Source: Symsagittifera roscoffensis
Lineage: Eukaryota; Xenacoelomorpha; Acoela; Convolutidae
Direction: 5' to 3'
Length of the DNA stretch: 60,000 nt
Assembly: GCF_963678635.1 (NCBI RefSeq)
Contig: NC_087071.1
Coordinates: 13,221,088 to 13,281,087 of the forward strand
In this document: piece after piece, positions 1 through 19,200 of the stretch
How positions within the stretch are numbered: the stretch's first letter is position 1
How the letters are laid out: every line of letters starts with the position of its first letter
The notes under the pieces: model-generated
The model's input: the letters and a program-made list of their open reading frames with translations, nothing else
What the model was told of the DNA's origin: nothing
Database searches by the model: none
Translations under genes and position numbers: made by a program

Positions 1-5732
<5,732 letters not shown>

Positions 5733-8700
5733 CTTCCTCAAACTTCACTTTTGTGTTTTGTTTAAGTCAGTCTTTGAAATTGAAACTGGAAGTTTTACAA
5801 ATAAGTTTTTTGAAAAACTGGTTCGATATTCCAACCATACCATTACTTGGTACCAAACCGCAATGAAATGTTTTTTAAAGACAAGAAAAATAGGCACAAA
5901 CCATCACAGCAATTATTATTAATTCACTGTTTTGATTAAATCTATCAGCAGAATAAAAAAAATGGCCTAAAGGAGTTGTGCACGATACTTTCAAAAAAAG
6001 ATGTGAAAAAAAAGATGTGAAAATTTTCATTGGCAAATCACAAATCTAACGCAAAACGATTTCCTATACCTTTTGACGGCTCATCTTAAAGAAACAGTTC
6101 TTATGATTTAACTTAAGATTCCTATAAATCTATCTTTTTATATGTATCATTATTTTTTAAAGAGTTTGCTACAAATAACAACCACTTGCTTTAACAAGAA
6201 AATCTGGTATTACATTTTTTATTTTTAGGCATTTTCATGTATAGGTCCCGTCAGCATAGTCAAAAAACATTGAGTAACTGCTAAAAAATTTTAGATTATG
6301 AATAGTTGGATTATCATTCTTCTAGAATGTTGCAGACTATTACAAAAACGCATATATTATAAATTTTCAAATGTCAATTTTTATCAACATTCTTTTATGT
6401 CTATTTATCATTCAGGTCTGATTTTCTTTAACTTGAGGTCTGTGTAAAGATCATTCATCTTTCGTGATCCAGATATACTTTCCTACATATAAACGGAAGG
6501 TCATAAATATGGTAAAGAAACAGCTCAAAAACATTTTCTAAACTCAGCTTTTTGATGGTTCCAATGAACGCAAACTGATATCTAATTGAGCTAAGCTGTA
6601 ACGGAGCCTACTGATTCAATTTTTTTTCTGGATTTCATTTTTTTACTTTTTTTTGTCGACTGTAGCTAGGACATGATTTTTTTGAAAACTGTTTGCTTAA
6701 ATTAAATACTATGAAAAAGTAGATGAGCGAAAAAACTCAATTAAAAAATTTTTTTATTTCAAATCTTGCTTGATACAGCTTTCATTTTCAATTGACTTAG
6801 GACAAATTTTTATATTGAAACCTGTAACCATTTTTTGTGTTTAATTTTTGGTTGTGAAAAAACGCTGCTGAAACAACTTTAAAAACAACTTGATTGCAAT
6901 GAAAAATTTCTGATTGGATTTTCATCCAAGCAAAAGATTTGCCGAGTGCATTACAAACAAGGAAAAGTTGTTCAACACGACCATGTTACTGGTAAAATTT
7001 TTGGTTTTGCACACACGGAGAGCAAATTTAAATTCACAGCTGAAAAGTTTTCCTCAAAATTTTTTACAATCTGAGAAGAGACTACTCGAATCATCTTATC
7101 AGACATCTTATAGCGGAAGGAGGTTATAAATAAATGTTGTTACAGGCGCAGACGGAACTTATTCATCCTTCAGCTTGCTCGTAGCCATCGGCAGCTCCAA
7201 AAACATGAAGTTGGAAATAAAACCAAGTCAGAGGAAAAAAGATTTCTAAGGGAGTTTTTAATTTTACCTTCGAAATTTCAGAATATAGATGATCTAAAAC
7301 ATAGGAGTGATTTGCTACTGCTTGGGAAAAAGTTCGAGAGTTCAAGATAAACCTTCAAGGAAAATTCTGACCATTATTCAAAATTATTTATTCCGCGCCT
7401 AAAACCATTGAGGGAAGCCATAACCAAGACAACAGAAATTAAGATAGTCTTTCACTGATATTTAAGATTTCCTTTTGAATGAAAACTCATTCCGAATTGA
7501 GCTTAGTAGAATTGGAGTACAATTTTAGATGGAAGCAACATACAATCGTTTTCCTGATTTTGTCATAAAATTTTTCAAAACAAGGCTTCTTTTTGAGTGT
7601 ATTAGATTTTTATAGATAAGAACTGATGCAACATATGCCCATACGAGGTTTCAATTGGTATGATGAAGACCTGAAACATACTTAGTTAATAAACTCCTGA
7701 CGAAATTGATATAAGATTTTTGTGATGATAGCCGCAGCGGAAATAGATATTTGCCGTCGAGTTGCTATCAGAAAAGTTTTGATTCACGGGGAGCTAAGAC
7801 AGAAAACTTATTGGGGATGATTTTGAAAAAAGTTAATTGCCACTACTCAGACTCTAAGTTTGTGGTTCAGGAAGATAGTTATTACTAACACAGTCAAAGT
7901 TTTCAAACCCGCCAGTCCAACTTTTAAAGCCTTGCATTGATATAAACACCAGACAGACAGACAACAAACAGGAACTCTGATATCAAAAGAAAAATTTCAT
8001 GCTGCGCAATATCTCAAGCTTCGATAACAAGAAATCGGAACCTGATAATGGCGGCAAATGCGCAGCAAACATATTTGTAATGTAATGAATCAACTTCAAC
8101 AAAATCAGATTGTTTAAAGTTTTCAAGGTGGCCGATTTATCACTGGAGTCAGAGTTTCGGTTTTCCACCGAGTAGAAACAAAAAACTTATTTAGAGATCT
8201 TGTGTATTTCAAAGATCATTTAGATTTTAGTGCAACCCCAGAAAATCTTTTTCTGTTCATCAATAACAATAAAAAACTTTGAAACAAGCGGAAAAAAACA
8301 AACGAAAAACTATTACAGAAGCTCTTTTAATTCTGGAAGAAAATGTGATAAAAAACCAAATGCATTGACAAAAAAATTACACTGATCTGTCAAAAACACT
8401 TTTCATCAAGAGCGAAACATATTTTCAATTAGGCTAAATTGCTGTAATAAAAGAACACGAGCACACAAAAAAGAGCCTTAAATTATATAATCTATAAAAA
8501 TGAAATTAAAAAAATATAAATGAATTGGGTAAAAAATAATTTTTTATATCAAGGATAGTATAAACTGAATGGCCTGTTTTATTTTCACCACATGAACACA
8601 GGAAAAAAAATTTGAATTGAATTTAATTTCTCATTTTGAAACAAACCCCAGAAGAACTTATGCTGAGGCAAAATACTTTGAGTTGAGATGTTTGAGAAAC

Positions 8701-10009
8701 AATTTTTGAAACCAATGAGAAATAGATAATTGGTATGCACCAGTGAAAAAAAATGGAAAATGTTTTTTAATTTCAAACTGCCTATTTATTGAAATTCGAC
8801 TGTTTGCAGAATAACATTGAAAAAAATGAATAGCCGAACTCAATGAAACTGGCAAATTAATGCAATTGAACACTGAAGGCCTCATTTATCAAAATTGACT
8901 ACCATAAACCGAAAACAGATTAAACACGATCCTTGTAAATATGTTTTTGAGCAGAGGAAAAATTTTGACTTAAAACAACTCAAATTCCTGAAAAAAAACT
9001 TGTTCTAAAAACATATGTTTTAATATGGTCGTATTTGATTTTTTGTAGGTAGGCTTCTACAAGAAGTTCATATAAACTGGTTTTAGTGCTTCTAAAGCAT
9101 ATATGGCATAGGCTGTGTTATTTTTGTATCTCAGCTTTGCTTAATTTGAAAAAATGAACCTTTTTAGCCGTAATTTCAATTCCGAAAAAAAACAATCAAA
9201 AATTTAGAGTGTTAGTGTTAAGAAAAAAAAAACAGTCTAAATTGTTTCAAATTAAAAATTAGGTACGAAAAAAGGTACGAATTGGATAAGGAGTTGACCT
9301 CTGAACTTAATTCAACAAAATTATTTCGCAAAGTTTTTTTAGAAATGCTAGCATTTTTTTGTACTTTTGATCACATGTTTCAAAAGCTCTTTCTAAAAAA
9401 ATATCAACAGTAGACTTTGATTTCGAAAAAAGAAAAAGACGACGAATTTTACAATCTTTTAAAATCTTGAAAAATTTCAGCCATCAGTGATGGGAAAGCT
9501 ATCCTTCACAGATAGTTGACTAATAAAAAAATTGATCTCCAAATCTATTCACAAAAACACAAAAAAATCACTGATAATTACTAACATATGGGACCCTGGT
9601 TTTGAATTCGTTTTGAATAGATCTAAATGCGCTGATAAATAATTTCTATCTCAAAATGATTATATAGACATTGTTTGAACAAGTCTGCTTACCACGCGCG
9701 GGATTCAGACATTTGATTTTAGTAAATTGTGTGAGTTCACTGTGGTTGACCCTTTTAGGTGTTTTACTAAATATTTTTATGATTGGCTAGTGAAAAATTT
9801 CCGATTTATCAAATTATTCGGTAGAAGTTTAGCAGAGAAAACTTTTTTCTACAAAACAGTCCTTCAAATTTAAAAAAAAACTTAAAGTCAAGTAAGTAAA
9901 AGGTTTCATGAAAACTTACCCAATTTCGATTTACCTGATTCCAACCTACCCTATGCCAATAAACCTTTTGTTTTTGAATGGTTGAAAAGGCTGATTCATT
10001 CGGTTGGAT
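5733..10009. other. AT-rich non-coding DNA, no gene recognised
   Basis: Same composition as the left end of the window. Open frames are short and show no recognisable family. A short (CAGA)n run (CAGACAGACAGAC) sits near 7951. I see no exon series, RNA gene or intact transposon; degraded transposon DNA beyond recognition is likely but not demonstrable by eye. Confidence 0.55.
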
Positions 10010-10312
10010 ATTAGTTTTACAAGAGCTTTACTGATTCAGGAAAAAGTGAGATTGGTCTATAGTTTCCGCACTTATCTTTTTTTCCACCCTTAACGGTTTT
10101 ACTCTCGCAACTTTCAAATCTCCAAGCAGGCACTGCTCGTCAAAGCAACGATTGAAAAGTCTAGCAAGATCAATACAAACAGCAGAGTTATTATCTAAGT
10201 AGATAATTATTAAAGACCTGTCCGCTGATGTTTTGTTTTTAAACAGGACTAGCGTCAACAGGTTAACAATGATAGGGGCGGCGTTGGTTAAAGGGGGTTG
10301 CAATTCCAGCAT
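10010..10312 (-). pseudogene. Relic of a non-LTR (LINE) reverse transcriptase, N-terminal RT motifs
   Basis: Read on the minus strand, one frame carries a stretch like the start of LINE reverse transcriptases (ARLFNRCF, then LGDLKVARVKPL). After a frame change it continues in a neighbouring frame with GNYRPISLFP, matching the common NYRPISLL motif of Jockey/CR1/L2-type enzymes. The short open frame of 94 codons therefore does not encode a functional protein: it is interrupted by at least one frameshift and lacks the catalytic YADD region. It is an old 5'- and 3'-truncated insertion. Seen: the motifs and the frame break. Inferred: the clade, which stays uncertain. Confidence 0.6.
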
Positions 10313-12121
10313 CAGAAAAACTTTTTATCGAGTTCGATACTTGTATTGCTTTTTCCAAAGCATAATTCGGATCATTTAACGGTTTCTAATCTACACTTGT
10401 TTTTGAAGATTTTGGTTAATTTTTCGAAAACTTTTTTTGATGTTTTTTTTTGCTTTTCTGGTTAATTTTTGACAGTGAATGTTTTTTCTAAATTGCATAG
10501 TTTACTATAAAAGTCGAATAAGCCTAATTTCTAGGCGTTCGTTCAGATCCTTTCATCATACCACGCACAAAAAAAAACAATGACAATTTAAAAAATAATT
10601 AGCTACTACAAATAATCATCATAGAGTTGAGTCATTCAAACACTCAGTCGTGTTTTCAAACACTCAGAGCCCTTTCAGTCGTGATTCAAACAATAAATAT
10701 TGTTCTAAAAACTTTCCCGGTATCGAGAAAAATCGGCTTGGAATTTTTTTAGTTTCGTCTACCTTTGAGTGAGCGAGCAGGCATCCAAGTTTGTGCTAAT
10801 AGCTTAAAAGCTTACAATTGCTTAACTTAAGCGGTAGAAACTTAGTTTAAATCGACTTAAGTTAGTTTGTTTGAGTATTTAGCACGTTTTTCGAAACAAA
10901 AACTCAGAAAATTGCAAAAAATTTAAAAAAAATTTGCTCTTATCAATTTTCTACAAAAATTGTCTTCCAACTTGCTTTCTTCACTATGAGTGTCAAATAC
11001 GCATAAGCTCTGGTTTTTTTGTTCAGATTGTATTATCACACCTCGCAGAAAAAGACACTAATTTGAAAAAACGTTTTTGTAGAATTTATTATGACAGGAT
11101 TATTCTGTGCTTTTAACACAGTAACCACATATCCTTGTTAACTTATGGCATTGTTGCAAAAAAATATTAGATATCCCTTTAAACTTTAATCATGAACATC
11201 CGCCATTTTGACTTTTTCAAGAGCTTTATTTTCAGATACGAACTTGACGTGGCGATATACGATTTAACGTGATGAAAATTAACTATACTCGTGGAAGTGC
11301 TTAAGCTTACTTCGTTAACCTGATAAAAATTTCAATGAAATTTTTATTCAGAATTCCGAAAAGAAGAAATAAGTCTGACTTCTGGATAAAAATAGCAACT
11401 ATTTTTGAAGTGAAATTATCAAACATAACACAGCAACAATAAATCAGGTGGAAAAAGTTGAACTTTAACCTAATCAGCGATTTTTGTAAACGGTTCATTA
11501 TTAACTGACTTCAGGTTTGAAACTAAACGAAAAAAAAAGTATTCCAGATATAAAACACGAAAGAGCTTGAAGTTTCAGTTTTCATATTTTTCATGTAAAC
11601 CTGACCAGGAATGATAGTAATTAAAATGCCTATTATCAAATTACCATTTTCAAGTTTCACGTTCAACAGTTGATGGTCAAATTGAGTAATTAATTATAAA
11701 TATTGAGCAAAATATGTTGATGTTAGAAAATAAACTGCATCAACAAAATCAACCCAAGAAACGATATATGAAGCTGATGACATCATCTAATCGATATTAA
11801 GAACTTTTTTTTACAATAAAACTGCGAACTGTATCAACGAAGGGTTGATGATAGAACATCAGAAACTTCTGAAAAGCGTTTGAACATATTTCAAAAGATA
11901 AATTAACAAATCCAACCAAACAAAACTTTACCGATTATGGTCGACCAACATTTATCAATAATTCAATTAACTTTACTGAACTCTAGATAATTGAAAGTTT
12001 TTTAAAGGTTTGCAAAAGAATATTTAGACAGCCAATTTAACGAAATTAATGCATCTTGAAAATAACTGCTGAAAATGAACAGCAACTTGAACACGGATAT
12101 CAGTTGAAAAGTTTTTAAAGT
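10313..12121. other. AT-rich sequence downstream of the UBTF-like gene, nothing recognised
   Basis: No coding region, RNA or repeat that I can support. It lies beyond the 3' end of the minus-strand host gene and is as AT-rich as the rest of the host DNA. Open frames near 10.93-11.12 kb and 11.31-11.50 kb are about 60 codons long with no motif. Confidence 0.5.
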
Positions 12122-12127
12122 TTTATT
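12122..12127 (-). terminator. Candidate polyadenylation signal AATAAA of the UBTF-like gene
   Basis: A perfect AATAAA on the minus strand, about 220 bases downstream of the stop codon of the HMG-box gene. The position is plausible for a 3' UTR, but AATAAA is frequent in DNA this AT-rich, so the call rests on position only. Confidence 0.35.
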
Positions 12128-12349
12128 GCAATCAAGTTGACTAGTACACTAGTTCACAGCAAATTTATCGGTTCCTTTTTCCAAACTTCGTTTGTTAATG
12201 CCATCAGTTTTTGTGAGTTTGATTCGTTTAACGTTCAGCCCATATTGACGAATTTCAGGATTAGTTTCATGTCAATTTTTCAGAATTACATTCGACTTTG
12301 AGAAACCCAACCGAAAAAGGACCATTTAGGAATAAATGACGCAACTATC

Positions 12350-13266
12350 TCAAAAACTGCAACTTAAATTGCTAGCATCGACATCGCCTTCATTGTTGTC
12401 TTTGTTTACTTGGCAGTCTGAGTTCTGTTCCTGTTGGATTTCATCGTCACTGTTATCCAAATTTTTTCTCATATTTTCCTGCAAAAAACTTCTTTGCTTC
12501 ATTTTTTTCAAGCTTCCACTTTTCAATTTTTGCGACTTTGACTGTTTACTCAGCTGTTTTTGAGTTTTAGGCTCATTGTCATTGTTAGCATCTTCGTCGC
12601 TTTCTGATTCGTCTGAGCTTTCCTGTTGTAATTTCTTTTGGTTTTTCACTGAGCTTTTTTCATCGTTCTTTTTCAAACGTCCAAGTTCAGATTTCGTATT
12701 CGGCGATTTGTTCTTCAATTCAAGTTGAGGTACATTATTATTATCATCATTTTCACTTGAGTCCGAGTCCGAATTTTTCTCGTTGACTGATTTTGTCTTT
12801 TTCGGGCTAGATCCACTTTTATTTTTTCTTTCAGAAGTGTTCAAAGTGTTTTCGTCATCCTCGTCATCATCATTGTTTTCAAAACGAGCAAGGTACTCGT
12901 AATAATCAGGCGGCGGTTGAATGTTGGACACTAATCTGGAATCATCATACGTTATAACGTGTCTTCGTCTCGCTTTAGCTTCGTTTTTCTTTCCAGGTGA
13001 ATTACTTACAACCTCGCTTTCACTTTCTGAAGAACTTTGAGCACTCTTACCATGAGACACTTTCGTTTTCACAATTTTATCTTGACTGATTTCAACTTCT
13101 TTTCCTCTCGAACTCTTCGACGAACTAATGGTTTTCTCGCGACTTTCGATATCGGTATTGTTGATGTTTTGATTGACAGTTTTCGGTACCAAGCCGGTTG
13201 AGCTTTCAGAAACAATTGACAATTTGCTGGCTGTTTTTCCTGATTTTTTATCTGTCACGTTGATGC
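12350..13266 (-). CDS. UBTF-like gene exon 6 (acidic, serine-rich tail)
   Basis: Terminal exon after acceptor TTGACCCTAG. It encodes about 304 residues with repeated acidic clusters (NNDDDEDDEN, SDSDSSENDD, SSDESESDED) interspersed with Lys/Ser stretches such as SSPKKTK. Acidic tails that contact the Pol I machinery are typical of UBF. The repeated SDE and KK patterns suggest casein-kinase-2 sites and nuclear localisation signals; this is inferred from composition. Confidence 0.65.
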
Positions 13267-16200
13267 CTAGGGTCAAGTTTCAAACATCAAAAGTTCAAAA
13301 TTCGAAACAAAGCCGAGAAACAAGACAGAACACTAACACTACTACATACATCACACAATACAAACACTTACACAGCGATTAGCGATTGAAGAAGTTTTAC
13401 ATGCAAACGATCTGTTTAGAGACAAAATTTAATCTTTCAAAACAATTCAAAAGGTTTACAAAACTATCACTTTTAATGTTTTTTTTTCAAAATACGCGCA
13501 CAAAACTAGAGTTTTCAGTTTTAGCTTTGTTTTAGAAATTTTCAATTTTGATATTTTATCGCTTGCCCGTCGGCCCATTTTGTTTCGTAGCAATATTCGA
13601 CGAACGATTATGAACTGAATTCGAACTGTTACTCGAGCCAGTCGCCATTTTCTGTGCGTGTTTACTATTTTGTGAGCTGGTTGTTTTCCTCAAAAACTTA
13701 TCAGCCGCTTTTACTTCCTCCGAAGCCGATTGCAACTTCTGCATTCGCTCTGTTGTCATTTTAGCACACTTGTCTTGGTATCTTTTCCTTTCGGCTTCGG
13801 GTAGTTTCTGCCATTCTGCCGCTACTTGTCTCATTCTATCGGTCATTGAATTGTCCTCGCCTTTGTAGTTTTGGAGTTTTTCGGTGAGTAGCAAAGAATA
13901 TGCACTATTTATCGGCTTTCCAATTCCTTCGTGCTATATTTAAAACAAAATATAAAACTTAAACCAATATTATTAAATTTCGTCGTTTCAATTTACAAAA
14001 TCATGTATTATTTTAGTCCTGTCTATCGGCGGTCTTATTAAATTAAAACTTTGCAGAGGGAACAAAAATTGTCTCGAGATTCTCGAAACCAAGAATTTAT
14101 CTTCTTCGCCCGATAAGTGTGTGTGCCCTTACAGTGCGGTGGGCAACCTAGTTTGCAAAGGCGTTCCTAAATATCTTCAAGGACAAACATCAACTTTCAA
14201 CCTTCGAAACAAATGTACAGAGAGGCAAAGCCGAGCTTCGCATCACTTACGACAATGGAAGCGTAGCATTGCAAGCTACCAAATAGAAAATGAGACGAAA
14301 AAAAACAAGAAAAAAATCATCTTTTTTAAAAGAAAAAAAAACCATTCAATCTCAGAGAAACAGACCAGAGACACATCCACTTACTTTAATCAAGCTTTAA
14401 GTATTTACCGAGCGTTCACTAAGCCACGTGGTTACACGCCCAATAATCCGAAAACAAAAAATGCCACAGGATATTGGTCACAAAAATTGTTTGAATTTTC
14501 AACTTATACTTCAACCGACCTGATTCATTTAAAACAGTAAAAATCATTTTTTTTGCCGTAAATCCGATGCAAAATAGTTTCACTCAACCGACAAAACAGA
14601 AGCCGAAATCATTTAGGCCCAATAACATTACGAAAAAAAACAAAAAAAAAACGGAAAATAAACCAGCCAGGCTGGGGGCTGGGACTCCAAACCTTGAACA
14701 TAGTGTAAAAAGCAACCGCATTACCTCCAGGCCAAGTGGGAAGGGACCTGTAAGTTGCTAAGATTCGGAAATAACGCCACATCACTTTCTGACAAGTTTT
14801 TAAAAAAAATTACAATGGGAAAAAATCTAGTTCCCGATTACAGGACAATTGCTCTCGCAAGTGTAAAAAGAAAATACTGTCTGAGAATCATACTACAGGT
14901 TGAAAGCAGTGTCCTTCACCCCTCCTAGATTTCGCTACACTTAAAAATTATGGCAAATTTGCGCCTTATGTTTCACACACAAAACTCCGTTGAAAGTGGT
15001 GTGATATTTGCGAGCTGCGAAATGAAAGTAGTCCCCACGGACTGCACGAAAATAAAGTTAAAGGGTTAAAATCACCTGTAAGAACAATTCCAGTTCCTTC
15101 TTCGAGATTTGACTGAAGGGTGTCAAGGGTTTGAATGACTCAGATAAGTCAAGCTGCGATTCTTTCACTTCCTGTTGGTAACGTAGTTCATCCTAAACAC
15201 AGGTTAAGTTTGAATCAGAGATCGATGACCTTGCATGAAAAAAAAAGATTTAAAGGGTAGGACTTACTTATTGCAGGAACTGCAAGAAAAACTCGTAAGA
15301 GCCGATTCTGCTTTTAAAAATCGAATTCTTTGAGAAACTGCTGGCTACGAGTACAAAAATAGACACTTAAACATCACTTGGTAGTAGCGACGTTGCAATT
15401 TAATGTTAAAAAAACATTCAAGCAGTCAGAAAAAAAGTCCTAATTTCACAGCAATTGGCTACTCGATTTAGTTTTGAAAAATATGTATAAGTTATAAAAT
15501 TTAGTTATAAAAAATATGTAATTATTTGCTAACTGTAATTGCAGCCCTGATATGTCTGATCCTTTTTGACTCCTTCAACTCATTATATGCATCCCTCCAC
15601 GCAGTTCTTGAGAAACTCTTCGGATCCATATCCTTGGTCGAACAGTACTTGACGATGTAAACATCTAGAGACGACATCGGTCTTTTTGGCCCTTCTGTTT
15701 CCAGTGCTTTCTTTGTCTTCTTTACAACACCGTTTGTAGCTTCATACGCGTTCACCTTCTTTGATCTGTTTAATCGCATAAAAACACACTTCACTTCAGT
15801 TATTTGTGCATCTAGTTTATATATCTCACCCTTATAGACATATTTAATATAGGTCAATAATGATCCAATCGCGAAACAAGTTCTTACCTGGGCGATCCAA
15901 ATGGTTCATTTTCGGCTGAGTTCATCTCGCTCATTCTCCGTTTTCTTCCACCTTCGCAATTCGGACAGCTAAAAACTTAATTGTTAACCACTTAATCGTT
16001 AAAACATAGCAAATAGATAGTCAATGAACACAAGGAAACCTAAGAAATTAAAGCAAAAAAAATATACGGCCTTAAATCTCTTTGAGTTCCTAGAACAATT
16101 TATGATTGACACTTTTTTTTGATAAAATTAACCCAATTTGAGATAAGTGGATGAATAGGCAAAGTTTTATTCTGCTGTAAATTAAAATCCGCTTTCGAAA

Positions 16201-19200
16201 AAAAGTTGCTCAGGTTTTATGCGACCTTTACACTTTAGCTGTTCGATAGTGGAGTTTGCCTTCTTCTTAAAAATGGAAATGAACTGAACTTTTAAAAAAG
16301 GAAATGAACTGAAATAAAAAACCAAAAGCCACACGGCGGATGATCTTATTTGAGGGTGAACAATTTTTATGACTTTGTCGTGAAAAAAAAATCATTTTTC
16401 CTGAAATTAAGAAAATAAGAAAATTAATTAGGAGCTGCTATGAATATGTATATTACCAAAAAAATTATTTGAAATGTTTAAAACTCCCTTAGGGACTGCG
16501 AATTGTGTTGCTGAACACAGCTTGTATCGAAACTATAACTAATCTGTATTAAATTTAAATGGTCTTCGAAGAAACAAAAAAGTTCATATTACGCCTGAAC
16601 AGTTTTGGATGCGAAAATGTGGGCTCTTTTCCAGGGACACGCAGTGACAAATTATTATAGTTGCTGAATTTTCTCTGAAATCATTTAATTAATTGACTGT
16701 TCTCTGAAAAATTCTGAAATCAAGTAAGTCATCATTGATTTTACGGCCAATGAATTAGTCCAATTCACCCCCAATGAACTGAAAAACTTCTCATCAACCT
16801 AGCCAAAACGATATGCGACAAACTCACGAAAGAAAATGAAGTAGCAGTCTTGCTAACTACATCAACGAGCGGAGTTTTTCTTCGCAGTTCAGCAAAAGGA
16901 GTTTAAAAAGCTTAACATTTGCATTAAAGGTTAACATTTTAACATGCTTCGATAGCTTGAAAAGTTTTGCAAAAAAACTGCTAATGAAGCTCTATGATTT
17001 CACTTTTTCGTATGTCTGGATTGCACGCAAAATTGGCGTGACAGCCAAAAAAACAAGGGAACGAAAACACCGCAAAGTGAATAACTTGAAAAATTCTTCG
17101 CACCTTTATTATAGTTTGCGAGACCACATTACTTACAGACCAAATTTTAAATAAATTCTCTGAACTTGAGGAGGATGCAAGAGGAACTACACTTGCCAAA
17201 AAAATAGATGACTCACAGACCAAGTAGTCTTAAATGAGAGTAACCTCCATGTGTGAAATTTCATCCGACATCAGTCATGCAAGTGCCAAACAGATTGGAA
17301 AGCAGATAAGAAAGGATTTCGCGGATCTACTGAATTATTTTTTGGCAAACGCAGATCACTCATAACAGCGCCTGAAGTTGAAGCTACCCTCCACAAACTT
17401 TTGACAAAAGCAGCCAAATGGCACATTCAACATGGCTGCATCAAAGAATTCAAACCACACTAAAAAAAAACAAGCAGTAGAGCTTTCGAAGACTAGAGAC
17501 GAACTTCAATCAAACAATCCTGGTGATCCAAACATTTCCCTGCTGTCAATCTCTTTAATCGGCATCACAATCATCACCTGCCCGTTCCGAACAAACGGAA
17601 ACACAGCACGCTCCGCAGACTGAAAGAAATACGCCGTGAGTCCGGTATAATTGTCCAACAAACAGGTCGTCGCAGACAAAATTAATTTGAGCAAGAAAAA
17701 TGGCCCGACATCGCCCTACATTCATTTTCACTATTATGGTGATCAAAGTATCAAACTCCTTGCAGAACTAATATCACTCGCTCTCAACTACTCAAAAATT
17801 CAGCGAAACTGGAAAATGGGTCGACTCTTCCCTTTAGTAAAACCCGGCAAAAGCAAATATGCAGCAAGAAGCTACCTCCTCAGTAGCGAAATTGATAGAA
17901 AGAAAGTTGCTGGATGACTTCAACATCCCAGTAGCAGATCACCAGCACGAATTTCATAAACACAGGTTAACATACACGCCTTACACTGCATAGCCACAGA
18001 CATAAGAAACGGACTAAATCAACCTCGTCCTCCACACATGACATTCTTAGTTACTGCAGCTTTCGACACAGTGGATCACGGCATCTTGCTGCACTATCTT
18101 GAAAAGCCGTCTCTTCCAAACAACACTCTAAGCTGGATAACATCAAATTTACAAGGCAGAGCAACTTAAGTTGAATTTAGAAACCAAAAATCAAAAATGC
18201 GACGAGTGAAACAAGATGTACCTCAAGGATGTGTCTTGTCACCTATTCTGCTCAATATTTACATGTCATCAATGCCCCCTCAGCTGCCAAAAACATCAAG
18301 GTATCAATGTATGTATATGATATTTCTATCACCAACACTGGTCCGAAAACTACTAAACTTGAACTAGAGAGGTACAACCCTACCTAAAAACTATACAAAT
18401 GGCTTCAAAAACCCAATTTAAAACTATATGTAGACAAATCTTCAGCAACTATCATAACAACCTGAACAAAAATAAAGAAGACTTGTAACTGGCTGCACGA
18501 AAACGACTTCAATTGAACATCTTCATTGTGAAACTCAAATACTGTCAGCAAAAGAGCACAATGAAATGTTAAGCAAACAATTTCTAACGGGCTACCATCA
18601 AAACAAGAACGATGTGACTACCACACAAACAAACTCAACCCGATGACCACACTTATAATACCAACACTGGTCGAAAAAACTATGGCAATATCAAAAAAAA
18701 TCTTGGTGAGAATGATCGCCCATCACCAGATCAATACAAAGTCGCTCTTGAAACAATTCATTCAAATGAGGTGGAAAATTACGTTACCAAACATCTTTCT
18801 AAACTGACGGTCTCTCAAGCTCCAGAAAAAGCTTCCAAAAAATCACGAAGGACTCTTGCTCAACTCAAATGTGAAAATAGCACGCAATTACATAGCTTTC
18901 TGTTGAGAACACGACCAAAAAGCAGCGCTTTCAAGTTAACTAAGGCTTTCAAGTTAAATAAGAAAAAGTAGAAATAAGTCTCGAATTAGCAAAAACTCGG
19001 CAAAGTGAAGAATTCGAATCTGCGACCTACTGCAATCAAGAGATTTTGAGTCTCACGCACTATCCTCTAAGCCATTTAAGTTTAACAACCGACAAATAAT
19101 ACTCACGAATAAAGCAGCTACATATGCTAAAAAAAATTGCCATTGCGATTCAGCGCCAAATACAATAGACTCAATTTTGCAATTATTAATTTGGAATATA

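Noticed and set aside
14121-14540. Plus-strand 139-codon frame inside intron 4
   Set aside because: Lys/Asn/Thr-rich, no recognised family, antisense to a better supported gene; probably chance.
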